From the NCBI GenBank assembly GCA_017450485.1, contig JAFSTN010000036.1, forward strand, positions 1-55,592: 55,592 bases of DNA, read 5' to 3'. Source of the DNA: Lachnospiraceae bacterium. GTDB lineage: Bacteria > Bacillota > Clostridia > Lachnospirales > Lachnospiraceae. Each line of letters begins with the position of its first letter. The stretch's first letter is position 1. The position numbers and the translations under genes were made by a program. Shown piece by piece: positions 1-7,114 of the stretch. Below the pieces are notes generated by a model. It searched no databases. It was not told where the DNA came from and worked only from the letters and a program-made list of their open reading frames with translations.

Positions 1-114
1 ATACGGATCGATCCTCACTGCGATATACAATCCGATCAGTAAAAGCACGATGGGAAAAATGGCGATCATCTCGGTATATTGAGAGTTTATAAACTGATAT
101 AGTGCTTCTCTCAT
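1..114 (-). CDS. Partial membrane protein, N-terminus only
   Basis: This is the first 38 codons of a gene that runs off the left edge. The ATG at 114 is preceded by a purine-rich GAGGAGATGAGGAA ribosome site. The peptide starts MREALYQFINSQYTEM and continues into a hydrophobic stretch (residues about 17-33, IAIFPIVLLLIGLYIAV) followed by Arg-Ile-Asp-Pro, so it is probably a membrane segment or signal anchor. Too little is present to name a family. It is divergent from the recombinase remnant at 159-590. Confidence 0.55.
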   Translation of the reverse strand, partial: MREALYQFINSQYTEMIAIFPIVLLLIGLYIAVRIDPY

Positions 115-158
115 TTCCTCATCTCCTCATTTATATCCTAAATTGGAGTATATCATAA

Positions 159-590
159 AGACGTTTCGACTATGACGATCATAGTGAGATTGTTATAGGA
201 GAACCGAAAAACCGCAAGCATCGTCATATTCCTATCACGGAAGACATAAGAGCCTTACTTGATCAGATCCGTTCATTGAATATGGATGGTGATGGATGGG
301 TTTTCGTCAACAAGGATGGTAAGCGTCACACAGGACATGATATATCTTGTGCTGTTGACAGACGTGCAAAGGAATCCGGGCTAAAAAAATGTTCTACTCA
401 TGAGATCAGAAGAACTGTGTCATCATATTTGAACACTGTGCTTGACAGAAGAACTGTCGCCAACCTTCTGGGGCATTTACCTGAAACCAACGAGAAGTAT
501 TATGATTATGATATTTCTTCGACGCAGGATAAGCTTAGTGCCTTATCGAAATTGGCAAAGTCACAGAATGTCACGGATTTTGAAGCTTAA
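159..590 (+). pseudogene. Tyrosine recombinase/integrase, 5'-truncated remnant
   Basis: The open frame runs from just after an in-frame TAA at 156-158 to a stop at 588-590. It reads ...EIVIGEPKNRKHRHIPIT... (the Lys-bearing beta-hairpin of tyrosine recombinases), then HEIRRT (catalytic His-x-x-Arg), LLGH (Gly-His) and YYDYD (nucleophile Tyr region). The N-terminal arm- and core-binding domains and the first catalytic Arg segment are missing. It therefore cannot be a functional integrase unless the rest was lost by a very recent rearrangement. An internal TTG at 276 could start a 104-residue product, but it lacks a convincing ribosome site. It ends 66 bp before a copy of the tRNA-Met 3' sequence (657-676), the usual place of an integrase next to its attachment site. 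Confidence 0.8.
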
Positions 591-656
591 TAGGCAAAAA
601 TGAAAATCGCAGAAACCCAGTAAAATCAAGGGTTTCCGCAACTTTTAAAAGCATAT

Positions 657-676
657 CGAGAGGGGGATTTGAACCC
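657..676. repeat. 20-bp attachment-site-like copy of tRNA-Met 3' half
   Basis: These 20 bases are identical to 1470-1489, the T-arm and acceptor 3' portion of the tRNA-Met gene at 1467-1540, in the same orientation. A short direct repeat of a tRNA 3' end next to an integrase remnant is the classical footprint of an integrative element (att site). The 0.8-kb interval between the copies holds the brnT module. The flanks diverge at once (AACTCG after 676; TCGACA after 1489), so the copy is only the att core and not a second tRNA gene. The stretch 591-787 holds no gene beyond this site. Confidence 0.7.
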
Positions 677-787
677 AACTCGCAACCAAAAAACACAGTA
701 AATACGTACTTTAGAGGTGCGCTATATCATCAAAGTCATAAAAAGTCATAAATTAGCTAACCCACGGAAATCGAACAATTGGTAGCT

Positions 788-967
788 TTATGCATGCCTT
801 CTCCGATTACGTTGTATGACCGCACTCTGAAAAGCCTTCATCATTTCCGGTGAAAGTTCTTCACAGTCCTCATCAAACACGATCGGTTTCTTCTTTGCTT
901 CCTCAACCTCTCTGAGCTGTTCTTCAGTAGGTTTTTGTCCGGGTTCAATAACTAATGTTCTGATCAT
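788..967 (-). CDS. Small putative BrnT partner (antitoxin position)
   Basis: A 59-residue protein starting MIRTLVIEPGQKPTEE. The ATG at 967 is chosen over an upstream GTG at 985 because GAGGGA lies about 9 bases before it. The start overlaps the end of the BrnT-like gene by 23 bp, so translation is probably coupled. Its position matches that of BrnA antitoxins, which follow brnT, neutralise the toxin and repress the operon through a ribbon-helix-helix fold. The C-terminal half (ELSPEMMKAFQSAVIQRNRRRHA-like, basic end) is shorter than classical BrnA and I cannot confirm the DNA-binding fold. The antitoxin call rests mainly on context. Confidence 0.6.
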   Translation of the reverse strand: MIRTLVIEPGQKPTEEQLREVEEAKKKPIVFDEDCEELSPEMMKAFQSAVIQRNRRRHA

Positions 968-1223
968 AATACAAATCCCTCTCACTCTTTGTTGCCAGTC
1001 TCGCTGAAATCAGACGCACAAATTCTTCTCTTTCCGTAAAAACCACAAAAATAATGTCTCCGACTTTTCCAATGGCAATATACCGGTTCTCTTCGATACT
1101 ATGCCTAAAATCGTACATTTCTATGTAATCAGGATCATCAAAAACATGTGCTGCCGTATCAAAAGAAATCCCATGCTTTTCAATGTTACTTATGTTTTTG
1201 TCTTCATCCCATTCAAATTTCAC
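945..1223 (-). CDS. brnT: BrnT family toxin (DUF497 RNase)
   Basis: A 92-residue protein with the BrnT/DUF497 layout: KFEWDEDKN at the N-terminus, N-x-x-KHGISF, a central FDDPDY, RYIAIG, and a C-terminal VRLISARLATKSER. BrnT toxins are RelE-fold ribonucleases that stop translation. The start is the GTG at 1223 because it opens the conserved FEWDE core and has GAGGTG 8-9 bases upstream; a longer open frame back to 1319 would read through a terminator hairpin. A consensus promoter lies at 1257-1285. The toxin and partner lie between the two tRNA-derived direct repeats, consistent with arrival as cargo of the integrated element. Confidence 0.85.
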   Translation of the reverse strand: MKFEWDEDKNISNIEKHGISFDTAAHVFDDPDYIEMYDFRHSIEENRYIAIGKVGDIIFVVFTEREEFVRLISARLATKSERDLYYDQNISY

Positions 1224-1256
1224 AGAAATACACCTCAAGCCTGTTTGGATAGTCTT

Positions 1257-1285
1257 ATTATACGCTGATTGCACTTTCCTTTCAA
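1257..1285 (-). promoter_or_regulatory. Sigma-A-type promoter of the brnT unit
   Basis: On the minus strand TTGAAA (1280-1285) is followed by a 17-bp spacer and a perfect TATAAT (1257-1262). Transcription would start near 1250, about 25 nt before the GTG of brnT at 1223. BrnTA-type operons are usually autorepressed by the antitoxin near the -10; no clear operator palindrome is visible. Confidence 0.7.
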
Positions 1286-1295
1286 CGGATGCAAA

Positions 1296-1326
1296 AAACA
1301 CCCCGAATGTATCTATCATCCGGGGC
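1296..1326 (-). terminator. Rho-independent terminator upstream of brnT
   Basis: On the minus strand a CCCCGGATG...CATTCGGGG hairpin (one mismatch) is followed by TGTTTTTTG. It lies between the tRNA unit and the brnT promoter, so it acts as a second stop for tRNA read-through or as the leftover terminator of a lost gene. No gene is seen between 1327 and 1427. Confidence 0.6.
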
Positions 1327-1427
1327 GGTACTATTCTTCAATGATGTTCTTTCTTATTCAACTAAAGGTGTCGCACCAATTGTCGCCGCGGTGTCTCGTG
1401 TTACACATTCACACTCGAGCTGATTGC

Positions 1428-1462
1428 AAAAAAAGAGAATCCTTTCGGATTCTCCTTTTTTT
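1428..1462 (-). terminator. Terminator of the tRNA unit
   Basis: GGAGAATCC-GAAA-GGATTCTC forms an 8-bp stem with a GAAA tetraloop, followed on the minus strand by seven T. It starts only a few bases after the 3' end of tRNA-Met. An A-run precedes the stem, so the hairpin could also work in the opposite direction. Confidence 0.85.
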
Positions 1463-1466
1463 GCAA

Positions 1467-1540
1467 TAGCGAGAGGGGGATTTGAACCCTCGACACCGCG
1501 GGTATGAACCGCGTGCTCTAGCCAACTGAGCTATCTCGCC
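1467..1540 (-). tRNA. tRNA-Met (CAT), elongator type
   Basis: A 74-nt cloverleaf can be drawn. The acceptor GGCGAGA pairs with TCTCGCT (first pair G-T), the D-arm contains AGCTCAGTTGG, the anticodon stem CGCGG/CCGCG holds loop TTCATAC with anticodon CAT, and the T-arm contains GGGTTCAAATCCC. The GG start and this anticodon arm match Bacillus/Clostridia elongator tRNA-Met rather than initiator tRNA (no C1-A72 mismatch, no GGG/CCC anticodon stem). Modification to Ile2 cannot be fully excluded from sequence. CCA is not encoded. The 3' half was used as an integration site. Confidence 0.92.
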
Positions 1541-1613
1541 ACGTCGAAGCTCGCTACGCTGATGTCGCCACTCGTAACCTCGTGGCTCCCGGCGCTTCGC
1601 GGCTTCTCCTTTT

Positions 1614-1637
1614 CCCCACAAAGCAGGCTTTGTGGGG
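1614..1637. other. Stem-loop in the inter-tRNA spacer
   Basis: CCCCACAAAG and CTTTGTGGGG form a perfect 10-bp stem with a 4-nt loop, in the precursor RNA between tRNA-Val and tRNA-Met. On the minus strand it is followed by GAAAAGG, not a T-run, so it is not a standard terminator. The rest of the spacer (1541-1613) is GC-rich and contains further short inverted repeats. A processing signal or a small mobile-repeat remnant are the simplest explanations. Confidence 0.5.
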
Positions 1638-1644
1638 ACCCTAG

Positions 1645-1717
1645 TGGGGCCTATAGGGCTCGAACCTATGACCCTCTGCTTGTAAGGCAGATGCTCTCCC
1701 AGCTGAGCTAAGACCCC
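1645..1717 (-). tRNA. tRNA-Val (TAC)
   Basis: A 73-nt cloverleaf: acceptor GGGGTCT pairs with AGGCCCC, D-arm TAGCTCAGCTGGGAGAGCA, anticodon stem CTGC/GCAG with loop containing TAC, and T-arm GGTTCGAGCCC-type. Discriminator A; CCA is not encoded. It is the first gene of a two-tRNA transcript with tRNA-Met, driven by the promoter at about 1745-1774. Confidence 0.93.
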
Positions 1718-1744
1718 ATATTCGCTTAAGCAAGCGACTAAAAT

Positions 1745-1774
1745 AGGATACTTCTTTTTATTATCCTTGTCAAG
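1745..1774 (-). promoter_or_regulatory. Promoter of the tRNA-Val/tRNA-Met unit
   Basis: On the minus strand a consensus TTGACA is followed by a 17-bp spacer and TATCCT as -10 (coordinates good to one base). Initiation would fall about 20 nt before tRNA-Val. The 54-bp repeat array begins roughly a dozen bases upstream of the -35 box. Confidence 0.75.
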
Positions 1775-1787
1775 ACCTTATTCCGCG

Positions 1788-2255
1788 TACGCGAATATCA
1801 GTGATTATGGATGCGGTTCGCGGTATGATGGCCGTGGCCGGTACGCGAATATCAGCGATGATGGCTCCTGTTCGCGGTATGATGGCCGTGGCCGGTACGC
1901 GAATATCAGCGATTATGGCTGCGGTTCGCGGTATGGGGGCCGGGACTGGTACGCGAATATCGGCGATTATGGCCACGGTTCGCGGTATTGCAGCCGGGAC
2001 TGGTACGCGAATATCAGCGATTATGGCCACGGTTCGCGGTATTGCAGCCGGGGTTGGTACGCGAATATCAGCGATTATGGCTGCGGTTCGCGGTATGATG
2101 GCCGTGGCCGGTACGCGAATATCGGCGATTATGGCTGCGGTTCGCGGTATGATGGCCGTGGCCGGTACGCGAATATCGGCGATTATGGCTCCTGTTCGCG
2201 GTATGGGGCCGTGGTCGGTACGCGAATATCGGCGATTATGGCTCCCGTTCGCGGC
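1788..2255. repeat. 54-bp tandem repeat array, about 8.7 copies
   Basis: Each unit starts TACGCGAATATC and contains a GCGATTATGG and a TTCGCGGTAT block. Copies differ at a handful of positions: TGCGG, TCCTG or CCACGG variants in the middle, and GCCGTGGCC or GCCGGGACT variants at the end. There are no spacers. As 54 is divisible by three, frames without a stop stay open on both strands (18-residue periods such as YANISDYGCGSRYDGRGR), but none has a plausible ribosome site and two run into neighbouring features. The array fills the whole gap between the terminator at 2270-2298 and the tRNA promoter. It is GC-richer than its surroundings. I judge it non-coding. Confidence 0.9.
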
Positions 2256-2269
2256 GAGGAGCGCTGTAT

Positions 2270-2298
2270 ATAAAAGAACCCGGGCGGATCGCCCGGGT
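2270..2298 (-). terminator. Terminator after the AI-2E-family gene
   Basis: ACCCGGGCG and CGCCCGGGT form a strong GC-rich hairpin (2278-2298), followed on the minus strand by TCTTTTAT. It lies 5 bp past the stop of the gene at 2303-3454 and closes the purL-argS gene group. Confidence 0.85.
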
Positions 2299-2302
2299 CT
2301 AC

Positions 2303-3454
2303 TTACATCAATGTATCCCGATCAGGATCTATGGTCTTCTTGTGAGTTTTGTACTGAGTCCACACACCATCACCAAGAAATGTAATGATGGCTGCGAAAG
2401 GTATAGCCAGCAAGATACCTACAACACCCATCAGACGTCCGCCGATGATGATGCTGATGAGTATCAGCAGCGGGGATACGCCAAAGGAATCGCCGAAGAT
2501 ACGGGGCTTCAGGATATATCCGTCTATAGTCTGGATCACTACCGTGAAGATCAGGAAGATGAGAGCATTCACGGGATTATCAAGCAACAGCAGTATCGCT
2601 CCGATAGCCGCACCCACGATAGGGCCGAATGTAGGTGCCAGGTTGGTCACGCCTACCACGATGGAGATCAGCAGCACATAGGGCATACCGAATATAGCCA
2701 TCAGTATACCGTTTACGACACCGACTATGAACCCCTCGAGGAGGTTGCCCTTGATATAGTTCAGAAGAATGGCATCAATCCTGGTGACGATCTCACGTGC
2801 CCTGACGAAGCGTCTCTCCTTCAGTATAAGCAGGAAGAATCTGCGAGCCATCTCCTGCAGTCTCGCCTTATCCATCAGGTAGTATATAGCCAGTATGAAT
2901 GCGATCAGCACATCTACAACACCCGTGCCGACAGATGCCGATGATTCGGCTACTCCGCTGAGCATATCGGTGAAGAAATCGGTTATCTTGGAGAGTGCCG
3001 TCGGTCCCAGGCTCACTCCGCTGAACATACCTGAAACAGCAGGAGGAAGTATGGTAGAGATATCGCCCGAACTTGCATTAAGCGAAGAAAGCACATCGGC
3101 GATAGTCGATACCAGACCGGCGATACTCTTTACAAGAGGTGGAAAGACGGCCACGATCAGCAGTGCAAAAACGATCAGAACAGTGATAACAGCCAGGACT
3201 ACGCTGATCTTGCGTGCAATCCCCTGTTTCTTCATCTTGCCGAAAAGCTTCGTATTGTAGAATCTGGCGATCGGATCCATCAGATATGCGATGATGAGAC
3301 CGTACAGAAGAGGTTTGACTATCGCCCAGACTCCGGCAAAGAAACTTCCGAATATAGAGATATGTGACAACAGCATATAGAACAGGATGCCGATGCATAT
3401 CGCCACTGCCATAGAAAACCAACTCTGTTTCTTCCAGTTGTCCCACCATTTCAT
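2303..3454 (-). CDS. AI-2E/PerM (DUF20) family membrane protein
   Basis: A 383-residue polytopic membrane protein of the YdbI/PerM/TqsA (AI-2E transporter) superfamily. The family pattern is visible: two N-terminal membrane helices (about 14-34 and 38-58), the segment ending AYLMDPIARFY, a third helix (about 84-112), an amphipathic outside region (about 115-165), then a helix-rich C-terminal half containing GVTNLAPTFGPIVGA and LKPRIFGDSFGVSPLLIL, the best conserved part of the family. Members export diverse substrates or act in Na+/H+ exchange; the substrate cannot be predicted here. ATG 3454 has AAGGGG 11 bases upstream. It follows argS by 83 bp and is probably the last gene of that operon. 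Confidence 0.88.
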   Translation of the reverse strand: MKWWDNWKKQSWFSMAVAICIGILFYMLLSHISIFGSFFAGVWAIVKPLLYGLIIAYLMDPIARFYNTKLFGKMKKQGIARKISVVLAVITVLIVFALLIVAVFPPLVKSIAGLVSTIADVLSSLNASSGDISTILPPAVSGMFSGVSLGPTALSKITDFFTDMLSGVAESSASVGTGVVDVLIAFILAIYYLMDKARLQEMARRFFLLILKERRFVRAREIVTRIDAILLNYIKGNLLEGFIVGVVNGILMAIFGMPYVLLISIVVGVTNLAPTFGPIVGAAIGAILLLLDNPVNALIFLIFTVVIQTIDGYILKPRIFGDSFGVSPLLILISIIIGGRLMGVVGILLAIPFAAIITFLGDGVWTQYKTHKKTIDPDRDTLM

Positions 3455-3455
3455 A

Positions 3456-3535
3456 GTTATGTCAACCCCTTGTCATGTGTCAAAAAATACTGTTATGTAA
3501 ACCTTTTGTCGCGATAAAAAGTTGTTATGTAAACC
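3456..3535. repeat. Three GGTTTACATAAC-like direct repeats
   Basis: The argS-AI-2E gap contains three copies of a 12-mer (minus strand GGTTTACATAAC twice, GGTTGACATAAC once) at 3524-3535, 3492-3503 and 3456-3467, spaced 32 and 36 bp. The first directly follows the argS stop; the third lies between the ribosome site and the ATG of the next gene. The arrangement could be a short interspersed repeat or a set of protein sites; nothing distinguishes these. Confidence 0.6.
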
Positions 3536-3537
3536 AT

Positions 3538-5316
3538 CTACATTCTCTCCGGGATCTCGAATCCGAGCATATCCGTACAGGTCTTCAATATTTTGCCTGT
3601 AAGATCGAGCAGGGCCAGGAACGAGCCCTTAGTCTGCGCATCCTCTTCCGTCAGTATATGATTCTCGTGATAGAAGCTGTTGAATGCATTGCTGAGTCCA
3701 TATATGTATCCGCAGATCCTGTGCGGAGCGTACTCCTCGTATGCGGAAGTGATCTCTGCAGAAAATCCGCTGACAGCCTGCATGAGTGCCTTATGGGACG
3801 CGTTCACCGGTGCCTGTATCCTGCAGGCTGATACGTCCGTTCCCTGCTCTGCCGCCTTGCGCAGAATCGAGTTGATGCGTACGCAGGTGTAGAGGATGTA
3901 CGGGCCGGTATCTCCTTCAAAAGATGTAAATCTGTCCACATCGAAAATATAATCCTTGGATGCCTGATTGGACAGATCGCCGTACTTGATCGCAGCCAGT
4001 CCGACCTTGCGGGCTCTGTCGCGGGCTTCTTCATCGGAGATGTTCTCACCCTTGGCTGCCGTGTTTTCCTTGATCTTGATGAGCATGGCATCTTCGATCT
4101 CATCTATCAGGTCAGACAGCTTCGGGACCCCGCCCGAACGCGTTTTGTACGGAGATCCGTCAGCTCCGTTAACGGTACCGAAACTTAGGTGTATCAGTTC
4201 ACAGCCGTCATCGACCAGCCCTGTCTTACGTGCACATCTGAACACCTGCTCGAAGTACAGATCCTGACGTTTATCGGTCAGATAGACTATCTTGGACGGA
4301 TCATACCTGGCCACGCGGTCCTTGATAGTAGCCAGGTCAGTCGTATTATAGAGTGATGCCCCATCGGACTTGATGATGATGCAGGGAGGCATTTCCTTCG
4401 TGTCGGTCTCCTCCTTCACATCTACGACCAGGGCGCCGTCGGACTCATATGCGTAACCGCCGTCCTTCATATCCCGAACCATGCCGGGGATCAGCTCCTG
4501 CACGGTACTCTCCCCGTTCCAGAGGTCGAATTCCACATCAAGTCTGCTGTAATTACGCTTCATATCGGCAATGGATATGTTCATCATATGATTCCATAAC
4601 GCACGATATCCTCTGTGCCCCTCCTGAAGCTTCACGGTCGTCTCCATCGCATGAGCCTTGTAGTCGGCATCGGTCTTGGATTTATTCGAGGCAGCCGGAT
4701 ATATCTCCTCGAGATCGGCCACGGTAAAAGGTGCTTCCGACGGGTACTCACCGGTATAGTCGTCATCGAAATACGGCAGGTCCGGCATGCGCAGACTCGT
4801 CTCATATATAACGAGTCCCATCTGCAATCCCCAGTCACCCATGTGGATATCTCCGTATACGGTATTGCCCATGTACCTGAGGATACGTTTGATACTCTCT
4901 CCTATGACCGCACTGCGCAGGTGCCCGACATGGAGGGGCTTGGCTACATTGGGGCCGCCATAGTCTACCACCATAGTAGTGGGTGTGGGCATCTCAAGTC
5001 CGAACTTTTCATCTCCTGCCATCCGGTTTACATAATCTGCTACAAATTCATTAGTTAAATCCAGATTTAAGAATCCGGGGGCTACAGCTTCAACTTTGCC
5101 GAATACTTTACTGCCTTCAAGCTTCGCGGCTACGTCCTGGGCTATCATCAAAGGAGCCTTATGATACTGCTTGGCTCCGGCCATGGCACCGTTACACTGG
5201 TATTCGCACAGATCCGGCCTGTTAGATACGGACACGCGCCCGAGCGCCTCGTCATACCCTGCTTCCGCAAAAGCGGCCTTCACATATTCAGATATTTCTT
5301 CAAGGAATCTCTTCAT
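3538..5316 (-). CDS. argS: Arginyl-tRNA synthetase
   Basis: A 592-residue class I synthetase that charges tRNA-Arg. The ArgRS-specific N-terminal domain has the SNRPDLCEYQCNGAM block (about 31-45). The Rossmann catalytic core has the HIGH motif as HVGH (129-132) in YGGPNVAKPLHVGHLRS. A KMSKS-equivalent KTRSGG precedes the stem-contact region, and an all-alpha anticodon-binding (DALR) domain forms the last ~120 residues, ending in an IPERM C-terminus. Length is normal. ATG 5316 has GGGAGA 11 bases upstream. It lies 30 bp after the dehydrogenase gene. No T-box leader is present, as expected for an internal operon gene. Confidence 0.97.
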   Translation of the reverse strand: MKRFLEEISEYVKAAFAEAGYDEALGRVSVSNRPDLCEYQCNGAMAGAKQYHKAPLMIAQDVAAKLEGSKVFGKVEAVAPGFLNLDLTNEFVADYVNRMAGDEKFGLEMPTPTTMVVDYGGPNVAKPLHVGHLRSAVIGESIKRILRYMGNTVYGDIHMGDWGLQMGLVIYETSLRMPDLPYFDDDYTGEYPSEAPFTVADLEEIYPAASNKSKTDADYKAHAMETTVKLQEGHRGYRALWNHMMNISIADMKRNYSRLDVEFDLWNGESTVQELIPGMVRDMKDGGYAYESDGALVVDVKEETDTKEMPPCIIIKSDGASLYNTTDLATIKDRVARYDPSKIVYLTDKRQDLYFEQVFRCARKTGLVDDGCELIHLSFGTVNGADGSPYKTRSGGVPKLSDLIDEIEDAMLIKIKENTAAKGENISDEEARDRARKVGLAAIKYGDLSNQASKDYIFDVDRFTSFEGDTGPYILYTCVRINSILRKAAEQGTDVSACRIQAPVNASHKALMQAVSGFSAEITSAYEEYAPHRICGYIYGLSNAFNSFYHENHILTEEDAQTKGSFLALLDLTGKILKTCTDMLGFEIPERM

Positions 5317-5346
5317 AATAGTAATAGTCTCCCACGTCTTCTCTTG

Positions 5347-6306
5347 TCAGTTTACCACATTCCGGTCTTCACCGTTCATAAATGCCTGAAGGTTCTTATA
5401 TACCTCGCTGACACAGCGGGTTCGCGCCTCCACACTCGCCCATGCCAGATGAGGTGTGATGATCAGCTTAGTGCTGTCCTTGATACGGCCCAGCGGATCA
5501 TCAGCGGCTATAGGCTCTTTCTCGAGCACATCCAGACCGGCTCCTGCTATGATACCCTGCTCCAGTGCATCTGCAAGTGCGGCACTGTCCACTACCGGAC
5601 CTCTGGCCACATTTACGAGTATGGCTGTGGATTTCATCTGCTTGAATGCCTCGGCATCTATGAAGTATCTGCTCAGATCACTCAGCGGGCAGTGCAGAGA
5701 GATATAATCGCTCTCTCGGAGCAATGTCTCCTTGTCCACCTGCTCATATCCGCAATCATGCTTCGTCCCGGTGATGGAATGGATGATCACACGGCATCCG
5801 AAGCTCTCAGCGATCCGCGCAACACGCGATCCTATATTGCCGAAGCCGACCACGCCCCAGGTCTTGCCGTCCAGCTCCGTAAAAGGGATATCGAAATTGG
5901 AGAAACGTTTCTGTCCCGCATATTGTCCAGACTTAACGTAATTATCATAATGAACGAGCTTCTGCGATACGGCAAGTGCCAGTGCCAATGTATGCTGTGC
6001 CACCATGGCTGTGGAGTAATCCCTGACATTGACGACCTTGATGCCGCGGCTCTTACAGTATGCTATATCCACATTATCGTAGCCGGTCGCAAGCTCGGCG
6101 ATGATCTTTACATTGGGAGCGTTACGCAGTGTCTGCTCATTCAGGCGGGATTTGTTCGCTATGACCGCATCAGCATCACCGATACGTTCAATGATCTCCT
6201 CAGCAGTGACTGTATTATCATAAGCCGTGAAATCTCCCAGTTCACTCAGATACGATACATCCACATCCTCGCCTACACTGAGCCTCTCAAGCATAACTAT
6301 CTTCAT
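5347..6306 (-). CDS. D-isomer-specific 2-hydroxyacid dehydrogenase
   Basis: A 319-residue NAD(P)-dependent dehydrogenase that interconverts 2-oxoacids and D-2-hydroxyacids. The substrate-binding N-terminal lobe is followed by the Rossmann motif GFGNIGSR (154-161). The catalytic triad is visible: Arg235 in VNVARGPVV, a Glu in LEKEP (about 262-264) and His286 in ITPHLAWAS. Substrate (hydroxypyruvate, glyoxylate, phenylpyruvate or lactate-like) cannot be told from motifs. ATG 6306 has GGAAGG 6 bases upstream. It sits between queH and argS with gaps of about 30 bp, so it is probably co-transcribed; no pathway link to its neighbours is apparent. Confidence 0.92.
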   Translation of the reverse strand: MKIVMLERLSVGEDVDVSYLSELGDFTAYDNTVTAEEIIERIGDADAVIANKSRLNEQTLRNAPNVKIIAELATGYDNVDIAYCKSRGIKVVNVRDYSTAMVAQHTLALALAVSQKLVHYDNYVKSGQYAGQKRFSNFDIPFTELDGKTWGVVGFGNIGSRVARIAESFGCRVIIHSITGTKHDCGYEQVDKETLLRESDYISLHCPLSDLSRYFIDAEAFKQMKSTAILVNVARGPVVDSAALADALEQGIIAGAGLDVLEKEPIAADDPLGRIKDSTKLIITPHLAWASVEARTRCVSEVYKNLQAFMNGEDRNVVN

Positions 6307-6334
6307 ATTCTACCTTCCTTTTCTCTGACCGGGA

Positions 6335-7108
6335 TCACTCTCCGGCCGCAGCTGCCGGCCTGCTGAACACGCAACCGCAATAGTTCTGTCTGTATAATCC
6401 GTAGAGGTTAGACAGCTCAGTCGACCTTTTGAAACCTTCTTTTTTCTTAAAATCGGACGGAAGCCAGCGAACAGGTGCGTAAGCCTCCTCCAATCTCATA
6501 CCGATCCCGTTGATCCGTGCCGCATTCTTGAGCGGACTGATGGTAAGTGTGGTGGTTACATAGTCGTCACCCCGCTCCCGGGCTACACGATATGCCTCAG
6601 CGATCCTCAGTTCATAACAGATGAAGCACCTGTCTCCGCCCTCCGGACAGCTCTCATATCCGCGAACTGCCTCATAGAAGCACTCCGGCTCGTAATCCCC
6701 GCGGATTATATTTATATAACCAGTGTTATCTGTCACGACCATCGGGCGGATACCGGTACCTGAAGTCCTGTCTCCACTCAGATCCCCTGCAATGCCGCTT
6801 CCGGCCGAACCAAATGTGATCGCATCCGGCTGTTCGCCGCGTTCCCGGTATGCCGTCACCTGGTCGTTATATATCCCGATCAGCCTGACCTCTTCTTCGA
6901 GCCTCTTGCGATACTCGGGCTCCGAAGATATATTCGGATTGTAGTACAGGACCGTGATATCGAAATACTCGCGCAGATACTCCATACAATAGCTCGAGCA
7001 AGGGGCACAGCAGGAGTGAAGTAGCAGAGACGGGCGCTGTCTCTGATTGATAGCGCCCGTGATTTTATCTAATTCTTTCTGGAAATGAACCACTGACTCC
7101 GTCCCCAT
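6335..7108 (-). CDS. queH: Epoxyqueuosine reductase QueH
   Basis: QueH reduces epoxyqueuosine to queuosine in tRNA wobble position 34, using iron-sulfur chemistry. Signature cysteines are present: HSCCAPCSSY (Cys33, Cys34, Cys37), CPEGGDRCFICY (Cys154, Cys161, Cys164) and C-terminal YCGCVFS. The conserved TTTLTISPLKNA block is intact. At 257 residues it is longer than most QueH because of an insertion of about 40 residues (about 90-133, Gly/Ser-rich) before GDYEPECFYEAV. The ATG at 7108 overlaps the purL stop and lies inside a 32-bp interspersed repeat, so the first residues are repeat-derived; the GTG of Val6 after GGACGGAGTCA (about 7093) is a credible original start. Confidence 0.92.
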   Translation of the reverse strand: MGTESVVHFQKELDKITGAINQRQRPSLLLHSCCAPCSSYCMEYLREYFDITVLYYNPNISSEPEYRKRLEEEVRLIGIYNDQVTAYRERGEQPDAITFGSAGSGIAGDLSGDRTSGTGIRPMVVTDNTGYINIIRGDYEPECFYEAVRGYESCPEGGDRCFICYELRIAEAYRVARERGDDYVTTTLTISPLKNAARINGIGMRLEEAYAPVRWLPSDFKKKEGFKRSTELSNLYGLYRQNYCGCVFSRPAAAAGE

Positions 7109-7114
7109 GGGTCA
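7083..7114. repeat. 32-bp interspersed repeat, copy 1 (with 19585-19616)
   Basis: This segment matches 19585-19616 at 31 of 32 positions in the same orientation. Read on the minus strand it starts exactly with the TGA stop of purL (TGACCCATGGGGACGG...) and ends ...GGTTCATTT. Copy 2 starts with the TGA stop of the AAA+ ATPase gene. The repeat supplies the ATG and first codons assigned to queH. Confidence 0.8.

Noticed and set aside
945-1319. Longer 124-residue form of BrnT
   Set aside because: The extra N-terminus would translate a terminator hairpin and the promoter; the GTG at 1223 has a ribosome site and opens the family core.
1541-1644. A third tRNA or small RNA gene between the two tRNAs
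   Set aside because: Hairpins are present but no cloverleaf, own promoter or T-run terminator can be drawn.
1788-2255. CRISPR array
   Set aside because: Units are contiguous 54-bp repeats with only small variation; there are no unique spacers and no cas genes.
1767-2385. Repeat proteins encoded by the 54-bp array on either strand
   Set aside because: Open frames are a by-product of a repeat length divisible by three. No ribosome site precedes them, one starts within the tRNA promoter and another runs through the terminator into an opposite gene.
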